Below are positions 23,072-34,663 of a stretch of DNA of 64,000 bases, piece after piece. The notes beneath the pieces were generated by a model. It was not told the DNA's origin, searched no databases, and worked only from the letters and a program-made list of their open reading frames with translations. Both the position numbers and the translations under genes were made by a program. This DNA is from Chaetomium olivaceum (taxonomy: Eukaryota; Ascomycota; Sordariomycetes; Sordariales; Chaetomiaceae): NCBI GenBank assembly GCA_039881045.1, contig JAYWVB010000087.1, forward strand, positions 1 through 64,000, written 5' to 3'. Position 1 is the stretch's first letter. The number at the start of each line of letters is the position of its first letter.

Positions 23072-24914
23072 TGATAAGTTGTGAAAGGAATCCTGGAGGG
23101 AGGGTAAAATTGTTAACTCGGGCTTCCGAGTCGTTTAGTAGGCGGAGCGTTGCACTCGACAGAAACAACACATTGAAAGCTTTTCTTCCATACGCATTTG
23201 ATAGTATAGATGATTCTAGGGGGAACCTGTTACAAGGAAAGGCGTATCAATGCGGTGACGTAGTATCTCTGGCCGTTTTAAATATACCATACATGGACTG
23301 GTTTGTTAGATTACCTTAGGTACCTAGGCCGGGGCATGTAGACGGCGCCTAGGCCGGCAATCAACGTGCCTCCAAGCTACCCATTTATAATGCTTTTCCG
23401 GAATAGAACTCGAAGTGACTTGCCATCCACTGGACCTTCTGCCTGACCTGACCAGGCTCGGCAGCTAGCTGGAACTTATTAATAAGCTCTGGAGCCTAAG
23501 CAGTTTCATGCGCCTCCCCGTGAGCCTTTAGCGCTGATTCCTCCGCGCCGAGATCGGTCAGAAGCACTGCAACTTTTATCCACGTGTGTGATTGAGGAAG
23601 AATTGTATGCCATGATGCCTTGGTGGCAACTGGTTGCCTTTGGGGAGACTGCCACTTGGTCAGCTGACCCCCTTTCTTTTGACAAGATCTTCCTCAGTTT
23701 GAGTAAGGACGCCATTGAGGGTAGCAAAGTCTTTCGCGATACCATCATCTCGTCCGGAACGTCCTTAATACCGTTATACAGTCGTTCAGAAAGCACGATA
23801 GTCTCCTTGAAGTCGGCTAAAGAGAATCCGAATAACATCGCCCATACGTTTCCCAGCACAGTGTCGAAATTAAGATGATGAAGTTTTGAGGCAAATACTG
23901 GAAAATCTTGTTCTAGCTGCCTCCCAGCCTTGGAGGCAGAAGTGTAACCGCGGGGAAGCTGCCCGAGATACCACCCATCTGCAAGGCGCTTTGCGTATAT
24001 CGCATTTTAGCTAATTAGGGCGGTCAACCACCCCTGCATCTGGTCCTGCTCCGCCTTGACGAGAGCTTGATAGGAAACTTATACCCTGTTATGATCCATT
24101 AGATTTACTAGTACTTATATTACACTGTAGTATTACTGTTAGGTGGGTCCAATTAACGCGATTTTCTCTGAGTTTGCAGGACTGTGAGGGGTGTCCAGCC
24201 GTCCTTGTTATAACTTAGGTAGGTAGTAGATGCACTAGTATATTACAGGTTTAATTTGCAGCGAAGCTGTTACGCAGGTTATAATTCCCTAATACCATGT
24301 AGGTACCAAAAAGGAAGTTTCGTATGCCCAGATTCGTCTCAGATAACAGAATGTAGACGTAATCGGCTGTGTGTGTCAGCTATAGTTACAGTTTAGGTCA
24401 ACTACCTGAGTAAACGTTGGAAAACTGATATGAGGATATCAACTGATCTGCGTTAGAGTCTATAGTGATCAGCCTGAGGCTGCCCAGTGATGATCTAGAT
24501 TGTGAACAGTAGGGAGGCATCAATGCCTACCTGAGAATAAACTTGAGAGAGTGAGAGATCCTGAGTCGCTAGTGTCTAATTCAGATCCAACCAACTGGAA
24601 AGGAACGCCATACTTACGTCCAGAAAACAAAACTACGGAATTTCCAGAATAAGTGACTAGGAACGGGGTGATAGAAGGGTACGAGATGGATAAAGGTGTT
24701 TAGGGAGTAGATTGTGTGGTTGGGAATTGATGATACGCAGGCTGTTTTGATCGGGACTTTGTAGTTATTCCTGGTTACAGCTAGAAAAGGTTCCTAAAGG
24801 AGATTAACAGGAGAGTCGAGGGAAAATAGTTAGGCGGAAACCCGGTCTAGATCAAGAGAGAAAGCCAAAAACGATATGCGTAGAAAAGTTGGAAAAGATA
24901 AAAAAAGAATGAGA
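23072..24914. other. A+T-rich gene-poor stretch
   Basis: Visibly richer in A+T than the rest of the window (for example 24061-24300), with many TA steps and stop codons in all frames. It resembles the decayed, possibly RIP-mutated, intergenic DNA of ascomycetes. It contains one gene relic (23506-23859). Confidence 0.5.
23506..23859 (-). pseudogene. Relic of a fungal N-terminal (STAND-associated type) domain
   Basis: The minus-strand frame starts MLGNVWAMLFGFSLADFKETI and continues LSERLYNGIKDVPDEM and LLPSMASLLKLRKILS. This resembles the N-terminal domain (FGFSVGDF..I..) often found on fungal NACHT/ankyrin or kinase-like proteins, but only about 60 residues are alignable by eye, and the frame then runs into unrelated sequence and stops. 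I infer a truncated, decayed copy. Chance similarity is possible. Confidence 0.35.
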
Positions 24915-24915
24915 G

Positions 24916-25003
24916 TCCCCTCGACCGGAATCGAGCCGGTGACCTTTCGGTATCGATAATTTCCATTACAGCCGAACGTGATAGCCAACTACACCACAAG
25001 GGG
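24916..25003 (-). tRNA. tRNA-Tyr (GUA) with 14-nt intron
   Basis: The minus strand folds into a tRNA. The acceptor stem is CCCCTTG/CGAGGGG with discriminator A; the C1-G72 pair and A73 are eukaryotic Tyr identity elements. The anticodon stem is TTCGG/CCGAA with loop CTGTAAA after removal of a 14-nt intron (24952-24965) at the canonical position 3' of the anticodon-adjacent base. The T arm is ACCGG-CTCGATT-CCGGT. Anticodon GTA reads tyrosine codons. Position 54 is C instead of the usual T. A T-run just downstream (24900-24907 region, minus strand) can serve as the RNA polymerase III terminator. Confidence 0.88.
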
Positions 25004-25632
25004 ATTTGATTCGTTGAGATTTACGTTCGGTAAAGTCGTTTGAGTAAGCCTCAACATTGCCAGAATTTCGCATGCAGTTCAGGATCGAAGCTCATGTCGG
25101 TGCAGTTGATGTTGGTTGTCGGGTTTTACATACCCAATCAGGTTATTCGATGATTGGGACTTGTGTCTCGTAAGCCGCATCCGAACCGTTATTTTGGCTG
25201 CCTGCAGCGACATCAGGTAGTGACTCATAGGGTAACTACGATGATGATGAGGGGAAAGATTGAATTAAAAAGATGTTAGATGATGAAACCAGCAAAGAGG
25301 CGTCCCTTTTCCAACTGGGAATATACGGTCCGTACAAGGTGAGGGCCTCATACAGTGACTCTTGTATAGGTTCTTTACCAACCGTCCCATTTGGACGTAA
25401 TTTGCTTATGAACGTTCTGTATCTACTTGGGAGGGTTGGCGATCAGGCGCTAGTACCGGTGCCTGCCCTGCAATCTTGTCGGAGCAGTTAAGAGATAAAC
25501 ATCTTCTGTCCGCCTCTATGAATTGCGTACAACATGTGCCATATCAAACTGCCCTGAAAAGCTGCGTTCAACTAACTCTATGGCATTCTAACGGGTCCAC
25601 CGATATCAGATGCGAGAGCTCGTCGCGTACCG
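25004..25632. other. Intergenic between tRNA-Tyr and nuclease-like gene
   Basis: Nothing recognisable is seen in this stretch. Confidence 0.5.
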
Positions 25633-27321
25633 TCAAGTACGTGCTAACGTGGAAGCTGGAACAAATAGCCTGCTGATCCACTCACGGAAATTCCCAGCCA
25701 TCCATCCGGCGAGCTGCCGCAGAACCGCGATAATCATATACATACCAGCGATGGTCCTAATGTCGCCTATGTACATGTCGGTAACGATATCCTGACGGTG
25801 GTCGCGTTGTTAGTCCGCGGTACAACGAGAACAAAACGAGAACATCAGGACAGGGCGGGGGAAGGGAGAGGGTGAGGGGGCAGAACACGCACAATTGCGT
25901 CGCCTGCGTCGATAGCGAAACTCAACCTCCACTCGTGCTCCACAATGAGCAGCAATGGCAACGTCACGATCTTCTCCCCCGTCATATGAGCCTTTTGCGC
26001 CATCAATGCGTGTATCCGCCGGTGCCAGGCCGCTGTGCAAACACCAAGTTGTCGCCGTCCTTCCTCGAGACTACTCATGCCCGTCTTAGTCGCGACCCCG
26101 ACCGCGATAGGCGAATACCGTAGCGGCCCGTCCGCCAGTTGGTTCACGCCCGCAGACATCGGCATGCTCGCCACAGCTTCGCGGATCGCCTCCGTCAGCA
26201 TCGAGTCTGTCTCCCGCTGTCGCCCGGGCCAACCGTGTTGCTCACGCGGAAAGCCCGGATCCACAAACAACGCCAAGACAAAGTCGAGTCTCTTAGAGTC
26301 AACCGTCTCGCGGGTTTCCGTCCTGTCCAGTGCGGGCTTCCACGGCGGGAGACACGGCGGTGCGATGGACGCGTGAGTAACAGCCTCGACAAGCCGTGGG
26401 CGCAGTCTGGCCGGTCGAGGGCAAGACGAAATAGCGGGTTGTGGACCTCCATGTTCCACGTAGCCTCATGCCGTCCGAGTATCCGGCAGCTGTTTGCAGC
26501 GGCAACAAGGTCGACGAGCATGTCCAACTCGGCAAGAGCGGCCATACGCGGACTGGGCTGACGCCGTTGCCGTCGCTCCCAGTACGGCGGCCCATGCGGC
26601 TTCTCGTCGTCGTCACTATCGTTATTACTATTATCGTCATTATCGTCGTTGTCGTTGTCATGGTCGTGTCGTGGTCGCTATTGTTATTATTTTTATGGTC
26701 GCTATCTGTCGTATCCTGAGCAGCATCGCTGTCCAACGGGCGGGTGTCTACCTCGGGCATTCCTGTGTCATGGTAGAACCATGTCTTTCGGTGACGGCAG
26801 CCGGCAGCCCTGTCAATGTCGTCTTTGATTGAGAGAGGCATAAACGCCTCGTGGTGCACGACAATATCCCAGACGTGCTTATACAGGCCTCGCACATCAG
26901 CCGGTAGCTGGGCTACCGCGTTCTCTGCCATGGCCGGGAATCGGACGGGCTTGTCGAGATTGCGAAGCGCGGTGGTTGTGAGCGTAAGAGCCGTTCCTGA
27001 CAAGGAGGACGTGTTGGAGACGACGGATTTGGCCGAGGGTGTCTTCTCTGGATCCGTGAAGCCGGCACCATCCTCGGAAGCCCAGCCATCGGTGCGGCGC
27101 CGCTTGGCGGACGATAGAGCACGGCCGTGTGATGGTGGAGATGTCGCCATCTCGCCGAGTTTGCGTCGTCTCTTAGCGATTGCGTTGCAATTGGGGTCGG
27201 GCGGCGAAGCCGTGCCTTGCAACCACCGCTCGACCGACCAGGATGTGCCGGATTCAAGTTGTGAGCTAGAACGAGCACCCGATTCAAGTTGCGATTGCAG
27301 CGTCGACGTCTTTTGCTGCAC
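25633..27321 (-). CDS. PD-(D/E)XK nuclease-like protein, frameshifted copy
   Basis: This is a diverged homologue of the gene at 53776-55361. Shared landmarks are a Ser/Arg-rich N-terminus with KRRR, LDKPVRFP (copy 2: LEKPILFG), LPADVRGLYKHVWDIVV, a Trp-Asn core (ATWNMEVHNPLFRLAL), LDFVLAL, the YSPIAVGVATK block and EEGRRQLGVCTAAWHRRI. An intron at 25792-25892 lies at the same position as in copy 2, and the last exon ends AVLRQLAGWMAGNFREWI. The central region has a D/N-rich trinucleotide repeat (about 26600-26690). Two frame breaks occur, one near the D/N repeat and one near 26400. The Glu of the E-x-K motif (IETK in copy 2) is Ala here (VATK), so nuclease activity is doubtful. The 5' end is uncertain. 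Likely family: fungal 'PD-(D/E)XK nuclease-like domain' proteins of unknown role. Confidence 0.7.
26600..26690 (-). repeat. Imperfect GAC/AAC/GAT trinucleotide repeat
   Basis: On the minus strand the segment is a run of GAN/AAN triplets, encoding Asp/Asn in the frame that connects to the downstream core of the nuclease-like gene. One of the two frame breaks of that gene lies at or beside this repeat, so slippage is a likely cause. Confidence 0.75.
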
Positions 27322-27386
27322 TCGGGCAGGACTGGTGATTGCTGCTTGACCCGATGAGGTGTTGTGGCTCGATTGGTGGGTTGCAT

Positions 27387-29421
27387 ATTGGGCTACGGGT
27401 TGAACCGTTGTCCTCTTGTCACATTATTTCAAGCCTGGGGCACTCCTTCCATATGAAGGACCGGATATCGATCTTGCCAGAGCCAAAAAAATTTTATGGG
27501 TCGTGTGTCAAGACAAAAAGCGCGACGACATGAATTACAACTGTGTGAATTGTCACCACATGGGCAAAAAAAGCCGAACTCCAAGTGTAGAAACTCGAGT
27601 TGAAAAAACGAAACAAAAGTTTTCCGGAAGTCTGGAGAATATTCTTTTTACTTTATTTACATTTTGTTTACCGCGTTTCCATTTTCCATTCTTTTTCTAC
27701 AGCTCTTCTTTCTTTGTTGTTTTTTTACTTTTATTTTATACCAAACTTTATCTTTCTTTGGTGTTCGGCTTTTTTTGGCCAAAGGGTGATTGTGGATGTC
27801 GAATTCGAGCCCCACTCAACTCGTTGACAACACCTCAGGTCGCTCATTGGCGAGTCTGCTGAGTGGATCCTATCTTTTAGGTCGCGAAAGGTGCGCGCTG
27901 TCCAGTGACCCTCACGGACAATTAATTAACAACCTCTGTGTACGTTAATCTGTAACTACACAGTCGTTACCGTTATCAGCGTCAAGCAACGACGTTCGTT
28001 CCGAGACTCAATCTCGGTCGGGGCCGATTGCTCGTGGCCGGCGTGGGGGGCTTGCGCGCTTGACGATCGGAATCAGCACAACCCGAACCGGGGCTTCGGG
28101 TGTTTGCAGCCCTATCTTGATGAGCAATGTTACGAATATTCGTACTTATGAAACCGAGCCTGTCTTCAGGACCAAACATCCGAGGTCCTGCTGTGGGTCG
28201 CCGGCAGTGATATTTCGTGGTTGAATCGATGTGCGACAAATGCCGAAGCTCCCGTCATTGCTTGAAGACGTCTCTCCCCGAACAACGCTCAGGGGTTCCC
28301 GGTCGTCCGATATCTTCTCATCGGCGCAAGCCGAAAATGGTCCACAAGCTTGCGGCTGAACTCTGTCACATCTTGAGACCGGGATTCCCATTTCTCATTG
28401 CCCCAGCGTCATTGACGGCGGCGCCAGAAACGGAAAGCACTATCGACGTGGTTGAGAGACATGAAATGGTGGAGATGACCACTTCGCGCCCATAATGGGA
28501 GAGCGATTGGCCCAAACGAGCACGGGCGTCAATGGACGTGAAATATTTCAGGGCTCAGGTCTGTACCTTAGCCCAATTAGTGCAGTTCGGCCGCTGTGAC
28601 TGCAGGTACGCGCTCCAGCCACCTAACGCCGCCAAGACCGTAATCGAAAATGCTCTTGCTGCTTTTCGCTCAGGTCTTGTTGGGCTGCAAGAAAAGCACG
28701 AGGAAACGACATGGGGAGCTGAAAACCGAAAAATACGGACGCTCCCGACCGAGGCCCACCCCCTGCCTGTCCTGTTGTTTGCCGGCCACGCCAGGTCCGT
28801 CGGATTCGGGAAGAACGGCAGCTGAGACCCAGACCAGCCAGCGTACCGCTGCGTATCGCTCCACCCATCTCAACTGGGCACTGCAGCCAGCCAACCGAGA
28901 ACCCATGCCCTTCATGCATCGCTTTCACAGCATCGCCAAGCCTGACCCCCGGCATGGCGGCGGCGGCGACAAGATTCTGGAGCTCGCCCGTTCCGAGGGA
29001 AGCCCAGCCGAGTTTCCAGGTTGGAGGTCCTCCACCTCAGCTGTCACCCTGTGGCGTGTGGGCAAGTCTTTCTGTCGTCCAGGATGTAGTTACGCCGACC
29101 GCTTCCCACTCACCACCAAAACCAGAATTTGATGGTGTTTGTTCGCTTGTCGGTTTGGAAGCGTCTCTCGTTTTGATCAGTGTTGGTTGTCGTTGACCTG
29201 CTGAGATCACCATCGCCGAGTTCCCCGCCATTCGTTTAGCGGACGATCACCGCCAGATATTCTTCGACCCTGCCCAGGTCCACAGACGACGACATTCGCT
29301 TGCTTGGGAAGCCACGGCGGCTCACTACTAGGCGCGTCACCGCCAGGTTTGGGAAAGGAGCACACAACCGAGAAGATAAAGCATTCGCTCCTGCCCACGG
29401 CGGTTCTGGTTTATCTTTCCG
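27387..29421. other. Gene-poor stretch left of the GH16 gene
   Basis: The left part (27480-27780) is T-rich, and the right part (about 28900-29420) is probably promoter and leader of the GH16 gene. Several open frames exist but none shows recognisable protein sequence. Confidence 0.5.
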
Positions 29422-30921
29422 ATGGATAACGGCGATTACTTCGGCCGTCCGGCCGCCAACATGCCCTCCATGGCTTCCACTGCCGCCCCAACCCCGCAAA
29501 GACCCGGACACCGAGCGAATCTGGTGGGCGCAACCCCTTCGGCGACGGCGTCGAGTCGCAAGCATCACAACGGTCGGGCAACAACGGCAATCCCTTCATC
29601 AGCCCCTCCATATCACGCCCCGCCAGCAGTTTTGACTCGGCTTCCGCTCTGGGCCGCTTCGATGGCGGGCAGCGCTACTTCCACTCGCGCCGCGTCCGCA
29701 AGGGCGAGGTCGAGAAGCCGTGGACGAAGCAGGTCGACCCCAAGGAGAAGTGGGTCACCATCCTTCCCATCATCGGCATCATTATCGGCTTGGGCATTTC
29801 GGGTTTCTTGGTGTGGGACGGCATCCGCAGCGTCGTCCAGCATAACTACTGCCTGGTGCTGGAGGAGAATTGGGCGAATGGCTTCAACGAGAAGGTGTGG
29901 AAGAAAGAGGTGCAGGTGAACGGATTTGGGTGAGTGCTTCCTTGGTTTTTACAACTCGTCGGCGATGTGACTGACAACATCTAGCAACGGCGAGTTTGAG
30001 CAGACCACCCCGGGCGACGAAAACGTCTTCGTCGAGAATGGCAACCTCATCATCAGGGCGACGCCCCGCGATGACGCCATGATGCAAAAAGACACCAAGA
30101 TCGACCTCCTCAAGGACGGGACCTGCACGTCCACCTCTCCCACCTCTTGCATCGCCTACACCAACATCACCGCGGGCAACTCTTCCATCGTGCCCCCCGT
30201 CCTGTCTGGACGCATCAACACCAGCCCCGGTGCCACCATCAAGTACGGCCGCGTCGAGGTCACGGCCAAGCTGCCCGCCGGCGACTGGCTCTGGCCCGCC
30301 ATCTGGATGATGCCGCTCGAGAACAAGTACGGTCCCTGGCCGGCATCAGGCGAGATCGACATCGTCGAGTCGCGCGGTAACAACTACACGCACCCGCAGG
30401 GCGGCAACAACATCATCTCATCGGCGCTGCACTGGGGCCCCACGCCGGGCAACGACGCCTGGTGGCGCACCAATGTGAAACGGCAGGCGCTGCACACCAC
30501 CTACGCTGCGGGCTTCAACACCTTCGGCATCGAGTGGTCGCAGAAGTACCTCTTCACCTACGTCAACTCGCGCCTGCTGCAGGTGCTCTACGTCAACTTC
30601 GACGAGCCCATGTGGGGGCGCGGCAACTTCCCCGTCCAGGACAGCAACGGCACCCGCGTCGAGGACATCTGGGGCCACACCGGTCGCGCTCAGACCCCCT
30701 TTGACCAGCCCTTCTTTTTGATCCTGAACCTGGCGGTTGGTGGCACGAACGGTTGGTTCGAGGACAACGTCAATGGCAAGCCGTGGCTGGACGCCTCGCC
30801 GAATGCCCGCAAGGACTTTTGGCAGGCCAAGGACCGCTGGCTGCCTACGTGGACGCAGCCGCAGATGGAGGTCAGCAAGGTCATGATGTGGCAGCAGTGT
30901 GATGGTAATGAGGATCTTTAG
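29422..30921 (+). CDS. Membrane-anchored GH16 beta-glucanase-like protein (one frameshift)
   Basis: Exons are 29422-29929 and 29985-30921. The expected protein is about 481 aa: a cytosolic Ser/Pro-rich N-terminus (MDNGDYFGRPAANM), one transmembrane segment near residue 120 (ILPIIGIIIGLGISGFLVW) that makes it a type II membrane protein, then a lumenal/extracellular GH16 domain. The catalytic motif GEIDIVES gives the E-x-D-x-x-E acid/base pair; LPAGDWLWPAIWMMP, FGIEWS and LNLAVGGTNGW are further family blocks. Members act on or bind beta-1,3-glucan, so a cell-wall assembly or remodelling role is inferred. At 29498-29500 an AAAA appears read as AAA; adding one base links the N-terminus to the TPSESGGRNPFGDG stretch that leads into the domain. 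Confidence 0.9.
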
Positions 30922-33900
30922 GGAGTGGTCATCTTTTTGGGAAGATCTAAGACTTTCTGTCTGCGATGGTGTTGGGGCATAGATTGGTTGTTTATTTTGG
31001 GTATCTAATGTCTATATCTTTTGTCTCCTTTTGGAATGAATACATTTGATGGTCTCAACATCTGACCCCTTGTTCACGTTTGGTGTTGTTCAAGTCCACG
31101 ATAACCACAAGTCGAAAGCTCCCTGCGCTGTCAACAATTCAGGGTATAGACAAACAAATTCGCGCCGTGACATGTCAATCCGGCGTGCTTGATGCGCCTC
31201 CTGAAACGCACTACGGGAACCCCTTTGCGGTGCTTTTTGGCGCAGGGCTCGAGCGGCGCCATCCCTTCCCGCAGAAGAGGTGTGGCTGGCTCCTGAGATA
31301 TGCTAGCGGTTGTGCTCGGCACAGTCTAGGACAAGCCGAAGGAGTCTCTGTTTCCATTCCCCACAGCATCCTGCCGGGCGGCGAGAACCCGCAACCAGAA
31401 AGGGAATGTGATGCGAGATGCTGTTTTTCTCGAAACATTCTCTTGCAGTTTCTGGCCCTCAGTGCTGGATCGCGAGAAATCCACAAAAAATTTTGACAGC
31501 GAAAACCCAGCGAGATCCAGGCACAAAATCGGCAATCCAATCCACCAGACGAGGTGACAAGCAACCCACGCCGATCACAGGCCGGGGCGAGAACAGGGTC
31601 CAGAATTCGCGAGTGAGGATCACCAACATGGGAAGCAACGACCCCCACTTTGCTCTGCTCCGCTCCGCTCCGCTTCAGCCTTTCAATATCTTTTTCGACA
31701 TGAGATAGGTATGAGTTGGCTGTCAATGATTGTGGATATGGACATGGGAAGTTCAGAGCTATTGCAAGCTGAAGCTGCAGGTATTCGTGATATTGAACTT
31801 TTTCGGACACGCAACCCTGCATGGCTGGCTTCCATTGCTTCCGCTGGCTGGCTGCTCGGCTTGCTGCATGGACACTGAAAATTCCAGCTGGTCGGTAACG
31901 TTAATTTTTTCGTGACCGCCGGCCGGCTCGTTAGCGAGTGAGGTAAAAAACCGACAGCGAGATAAAAAAGCTTTTTCGTGTTCGAGCTCGCGGGCGCAAA
32001 CGCTCAGCGCCAATTGGATTGGCCACGGGCAGTGAGCGATGTCTGAGCTGTTTGAACCGCTCGCTTGGTCCGTTCGACCGCCCGCTCTAGTTTGTGTGAG
32101 GTTGGTAAGACGGTGAGACACCAGCAGCGAGACGCCGAACGCTCGACACGAGAAACGCGCCTCCACCCCCCGCTTGTCTCAGCAACTCTCGATTGCAAAA
32201 ATGCAAAGTCATGATGCAATCGCTGCAAACACTCAGGTGGTTCTGGCCGAGATAACCCGTTTGACTGGCCGCCGGGGCTGCCAGCGCAGCATCACACTGC
32301 AAGTTAAACGAAGATGCACTGGAACTCTTTTGACAACCCACTTCTTCGGGAAGGTCCCACCCTTGCCTTTCTTCTTCGTTTCCTCCCCCCCCTCCTCCCT
32401 CCCCACTCTGGTCGTTCACCGTTCGCAACCGATCCTGTCCGGATCGGTGCGGTTGCGTGCAGATGCGATCTGATTGACCGGGAGGGGGGGCCTTGCCTAT
32501 TTTTGGATGCCGCTGCGACGTGTGGGTTCCCATTGCCAATTCTCGTATTCTTTTGGCCTCCCCCTCTCTGAGGTTTGTGGTGAATGGCTGGTCTGCTGGC
32601 TGGTATCTGCCCAATCCCGGACGGGCGGTTTTCTGAATGGGTCGATGCAGGGTTGAAGTGCAGAATTAACTATCAGAGAGGGGCAATAGTTAACAACTCA
32701 TTTTTTCGGTGTTGGGCTTGCGTCTTATCATCAGTTCGATATTACGTGTAATTACGAAATGACCCCGATACCCAAATGAGCGAGAAGGGCTGAGCGCCGA
32801 AATCTCGACGCCAGGGTCGCAGCGCGCTATTGTCTTGTCCTTCAGGGGGTTGCATGTGGCTCCGCCGGCCCCGGCGTTGCTCTGATCGCGACGGAGCATC
32901 GGTAGGCGGCGAGGGTGGATTGGATCAACACAAGTTTAAGGTCCCATGTCAGGCTGGAAGAGGGGGGGGTATCTCGCCGCTTTAAGAGACTTTATTGCTC
33001 AGCTGAATCGAGTGCAGGTGGATGTACCTCACCCGCCAAAAAAGGAACCTGGAAACCTCCAATCATCCATGCATTGGCCGCATTCCGACATGCCACCCAA
33101 CCGGAGAATATCAGCTTCGTGCGTGGTTCTCGATGCGTGCTTCTCGATCCTGAGCCCTGTGGAATCAGCCTTGCTTGGACTGGTGCAAGCATGAGGTAGG
33201 ATAATGTGAGGATAATGTGCAAACGGCCAAGTTTTCTGAATTATCCGACAGGTTCGTCATGGTGGCGGTCAAAGTCCTATAGTCATTCCAACTTTGCATT
33301 GAAGCTGCCAAAAAATCCCAGGTAGAGTGGAGTTGTCGATGGGTGGCAGTTACTGCTTAGGTTGTTCAGCCTCGCCCTTTCCTTCCACGTTGGCTGCTAC
33401 CAGACCTCGTTCACAAGCGGGGCCATGCAATTTTTGACCACCACTGAATGTGCGAACTGCAATGGAGGATTCGTCGGAAACCTGTCGGTGGAATCGTTCT
33501 GCGGGAATGCAAAAAGCCTGCATCAAAAGCCTCCAACACCTGACGTTTTCTTCGCCGGTGGCGAACCGTTGCACTTTTACGAGAGAAGTCCTCGTCCGTT
33601 CGGTTAGCCGTTGAGCAATTAACAATTGAGACCCAGCGGCATCCAGCCCAACCACAGAGCTCAGCTCCAGGGTAACCGCCACGCAAACGCCCAAGGCCCC
33701 AAGCAGCCGATATTTATTTCCTTTACCGCCAATATGCCCCAAAAGCGCCTGCAAGAGCCGCCCCGAGTGCCAGCCGCAAGAGAGGCGTGCGGATCGGAGA
33801 TGAGGTTCGTGAGGTACATGATGGTTCCTCTCAGTTACTAGCTGCGTCGTGGGCGGGCTCCGATGTGATGAGGCGCCTTTTTCGTCGTGCGATCCCGAGA

Positions 33901-34663
33901 AGGTTCATTGCCCGGCGTGATGCTAGACAAACCGGGAAACCGGCTTTCCTGCTATCACTTACACGGGCCCTCGCCCCCTTGATCCCTGTGACACATCCAC
34001 CAACTCGATAGCCAGGGGCCCTGGCGCCAAGCCACATGGGTTCTCTGCCCGCCAGTCCCTCCGCCGGACCAGGGTGCATCGAGACCAATCGCCAGCACAC
34101 CCAGCCAGCACCATGCAACCCAGCGTTGCTTTGCTTGCTCGCCTGTCCACTCTTTTGACCCTCCCCTCCCCTGTCGCCGTCCTCTCCCGCCTCGCTCCCT
34201 CCAAGCTTCCGGCGATCAACACTCGTTTCTATCTTCCACTCGTTCGGGATCACCCACCAACATCTTCCCTGGGAGCTTGTCTGCCTGCGCCGCACCACGG
34301 CAGAAGGCAGCAGAGCTTCGAGCTTCAAGTTCGAGTTCTAGGTCTATCCGTCGAGCCACCAGTGACTCTCCTCCGCCGTCACCCACCTCAAAACTCCAAC
34401 CGCTCCGGTGCCGATCCCGAGTGTCTGATCCCGTTCGCTATTTGGCTTGCAGGGCCTCCTGAAGCTGTCCATTCGCTATTTTGTAGTTGGCTCACGGGGT
34501 CATTACGTTTGCTGAATCCCGTACAGGAGACAGCTTCTCACTTGGAGGGGTATTTGGAAACCTAACCGGCAGTTGGCTCGGGGAGTCCAGCATTGTGCCG
34601 CTTTCAACGGCAAGGATCTAATCGAAGCGGGAACCCAACCCGATACTTTGGGATACCGTCGCC
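30922..34663. other. 3.7-kb gene-free region
   Basis: No recognisable coding sequence was found on either strand. The right third (about 33900-34600) is pyrimidine-rich and likely promoter/5' leader of the GT2 gene. No repeats stand out. Confidence 0.5.

Noticed and set aside
25633..27321. Calling the left nuclease-like copy a definite pseudogene
   Set aside because: Frame breaks of the same kind also hit housekeeping genes here, and its intron and last exon are intact, so sequence error cannot be excluded.
27416..27862. 148-codon frame with a long Phe/Leu stretch
   Set aside because: The hydrophobic run is simply translation of T-rich DNA; no conserved feature.
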